A stretch of 64,000 nt of DNA from Tubiluchus corallicola (taxonomy: Eukaryota > Priapulida > Priapulimorpha > Priapulimorphida > Tubiluchidae). The position numbers and the translations under genes are program-made. The notes beneath the pieces were generated by a model, which made no database searches, was not told the DNA's origin, and saw nothing but the letters and a program-made list of their open reading frames with translations. The DNA is taken from contig JAQGDQ010000152.1 in NCBI GenBank assembly GCA_030141605.1, positions 424,957 to 488,956 on the forward strand. The letters are read 5' to 3'. This document shows positions 61,599-64,000 of this stretch, piece after piece. Every line of letters begins with the position of its first letter. Within the stretch, counting starts at the first letter, position 1.

Positions 61599-62930
61599 CT
61601 GTTTTGTAGCATCTTACATTAGCGCCTTGTATTATAGTAACAGCAGTATAGATCTGCTGATCTGTTGATATGATATTAATTAGTTGAAATGTGCTTAAAT
61701 AAACAATGAAACATTTTACTGTGTTTGTAAGTACGTATTGTGCTTTCCAAGATATTCATGATTCCAAAAAATTATTTGATTTTCTTAATTTTCTGAAATT
61801 AGAACCTTGTATTGTAACAATAATATTGTTACCTAATTGTAAATAATTTTAAATAATAAAATTTTACCTAATTTTAAATAACTATTTGGAACTTGTTAAA
61901 TGTATTTTTTAAAAACGTATTACCTTAACCAAATTGTGCCTTACAAAAAATTGTACGATTTTCTTAAATTAGCTTCTTGCGTTTCACATTATGTATTATA
62001 ACCAACAATACTGTAAATCTATTGATTATATAATATTGACATAATAATTGTCTAAATGTGTGTTCAGAAACTATTAAGGGCTTTTTGTTGTACTTTTTGA
62101 ATACTTTTTATACTCATGTTCTCGTTCCTCCTCTCCTTTTTCCTTTCCCCTCTCCTCTCTTCTCCGCTGTTCTCCACTCATCAATGAAAACAATTAGTGA
62201 TATTATCTCCTAAGCAACTGTGTACTTTAGTAAATTATACTCCACACTGTGCAGGCTTTGGCAGCGGTGTGTATTCTACTAAGTGTCATTATTGTGTAAA
62301 TAACTTACTCATCTTTTGTTAAATGCATAAAATTTCATGCTTAGATAAGCTGTTGTTTCTATTTTTTACTCATTTTATTAGCGCTGCACCTCATTGAATA
62401 TTTTTGGCCACCTTGAAAACATGATGTAATTGTCACTCAATGTGTTCAGAAGTGTTTATATCTACATTTTTGTCTACTTTTATCTATCGGCACTTTTTTC
62501 GGTTATTATTAGATACATGCACTTTTAGCTGCCACTTATTACAAACTAATGTTTTATCTATGTTATTTTCTTTTGTAAATGTTATTACCAAGTGTGTAGA
62601 AGTTATTATCATTGAATAAGTAGCCTGTGTATGTGTCCTGGGCAACTGTTAAGCTGCAGTTTCTTCTACCACACACATCTTTTAGCAAACTTTTGTCCCA
62701 TGGAATTTAGGAGACAAATGACGGAGATTTCAACTTCTCAAACTCCTCGACCACAAGGGTTGCATAGGAGCTAGACTCCGACAATTGAGTTTATATAAGC
62801 TGTGTCATTGCATTTTGGACACAGCAGATGTTTGTGTTCGTAGTGTTCAGCCAACATTCCTTCCACTCACTAGTGTTACATCACCCACATATGGGTCATT
62901 CTTGTAGAGTGGGGGTGACTAGTTAAACAC

Positions 62931-63116
62931 CTGTAGACGGTACAAGATCATCTTCCATTATGATACCATAGTCTCTTGGTTTTTCTGAAGGCCCAAGAAC
63001 AAGTAAACGATTATAATGAATTCCTCTATTGCGGACTTTAACAAGCACTTCTTTTTTGTGATAAGGCAACTCCAATGAAATAGCAATCGAAAGAGTCCTT
63101 GGAAATGCGCGGATTT
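62931..63116 (-). CDS. Candidate exon with glycosyltransferase-like EDD motif
   Basis: 186 bp open on the minus strand between a weak acceptor (GCATACACAG) and a donor (CTACAG|GTGTTT). It encodes IRAFPRTLSIAISLELPYHK, then KEVLVKVRNRGIHYNRLLVL and GPSEKPRDYGIIMEDDLVPS. The YGIIMEDDLVPS segment after an N-R-G turn resembles the acidic nucleotide-sugar/metal motif (EDD) of GT-A glycosyltransferases. Just upstream (63143-63257) another open stretch (VDTVQFPYGGANKRQVLNIH) follows a TTGGTGTTACAG acceptor but is in a different frame, so exons are missing or this is a decayed copy. Confidence 0.4.
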
Positions 63117-63257
63117 CTGTGTATGCAAACCTTTAATCGTACGTCATCACCGACATGGTTTTGCAGCGGCAGAGAATCTAGCAACTTCGTCAAAATGTAT
63201 ATTTAAAACTTGTCTCTTGTTAGCACCTCCATAAGGAAATTGTACAGTATCTACTCT

Positions 63258-64000
63258 GTGACTGTAACACCAAGACAATTTTCTAATTAGTGATCTCAGT
63301 AGAGCTGCCAAAGGTATGACTTCACAACAATGCAATTGACGTCAAACATATTGGTTTATCGCTCCATCTCGGCTGTGACGCTCAGCAGCATTCGGGACAA
63401 CAGCTCACGCTGGACAGCAACTGTCTAAATTAAACTAAACTAAACAGCATGACAGTCACAACAAATGTCTGATCAGCAGATAAAAACCCGCCAGAAAAGA
63501 AAACATTTTGAAGAAAACATTTTGTTTTGTCCATATTTAAAGTTAATCAAATAGTTGTTTTTATCTAACTTGCAAAGCCATAAACTAAACTAAACTGTCT
63601 TGATTACAAAATGGTTTAATCAGCAACTCATAGACGTAAGCCTTGTGCATTTTTTCCTATAAACGAAACTAGACTATAGATTTCCGCTGACTCCCTTGCA
63701 ATTTCAATTGAAATAACAAAATCTAGAACCAGGCCAATATTTCACCCGCTAACTAATGAAAATTGAGCATTTTCCACAACAGTATTAGACGCAGCTGTAG
63801 CTAAATGTCACGAACATACCTGCTACTGGGGTGTGTGAAATAACTTTCACGATGATTGGGCTGTCAACGAAAATGATTGACATTATGTTAGACGTCAGTT
63901 AGTAGTATGGGTAGCGCTGTAACCATTTCCTTTGTAGATTCAGGAAGCCAATTAAGGCATTAGGACAATTATTAACTTATTTTCTGATTTAGCAGTGTTT
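63258..64000. other. Right edge, nothing assigned
   Basis: Short A+T-rich DNA with small repeats of AAACTAAACT. Open frames around 63350-63430 on both strands are short and unrecognised. Confidence 0.4.

Overview
The window looks like nuclear DNA of an invertebrate animal. Genes are split by spliceosomal introns, intergenic DNA is A+T-rich, and several families of short DNA transposons (MITEs), SINE-like units, microsatellites and minisatellites are interspersed. The recognisable proteins are conserved animal genes. Strong splice acceptors sit just upstream of three start codons (MZT2, PSME4, SLC7A), and two genes are only 68 bp apart on the same strand. This fits an animal using spliced-leader trans-splicing and operons, for example a tunicate, but that placement is an inference.

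Layout. 240-5974 (+): the 3' half of a phospholipase B-like 2 gene (PLBD2), with its 5' exons off the left edge. 9129-11625 (-): MZT2 (a gamma-tubulin complex component) followed after 68 bp by HPF1 (the PARP1/2 cofactor), here with an N-terminal PBZ zinc finger. 18339-27667 (+): nine exons of the centriolar-satellite/ciliary protein Moonraker (KIAA0753/OFIP). 57295-59403 (+): three more Moonraker exons encoding the more C-terminal part, in a compatible phase. The ~29.6 kb between the two Moonraker blocks holds three other genes: PSME4/PA200 (-, 30922-38079, five exons, complete), CHEK1 (+, 45999-47480, single coding exon) and an SLC7A LAT-type amino-acid transporter (-, 50272-52008, single coding exon). 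If Moonraker is one gene, all three are nested in one intron. Near the right edge (60942-63116, -) are candidate exons of one or more unidentified genes, one with a glycosyltransferase-like acidic motif.

Non-coding structure. Minisatellites lie at 4033-4389 (~33 bp, palindrome-rich) and 40820-41577 (28 bp, ~27 copies). A 100-101 bp tandem array at 59354-60167 repeats a Moonraker exon end with its splice donor eight times. Terminal-inverted-repeat elements lie at 739-1326, 1659-2224 (mosaic), 5161-5324, 7709-8411, 16566-17302, 23616-24277, 28121-28534, 43157-43654 and 55094-55836; several have clear target-site duplications.

Functionally, MZT2, Moonraker and CHEK1 concern centrosome, microtubule and cell-cycle control; HPF1, CHEK1 and PSME4 concern DNA-damage and chromatin responses; PLBD2 is lysosomal; the SLC7A protein is a plasma-membrane transporter. 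Their proximity need not imply a shared pathway. I found no convincing new biological system. The strongest oddities are the interrupted Moonraker gene, the amplified splice donor, the MZT2-HPF1 pair and the PBZ-HPF1 architecture.
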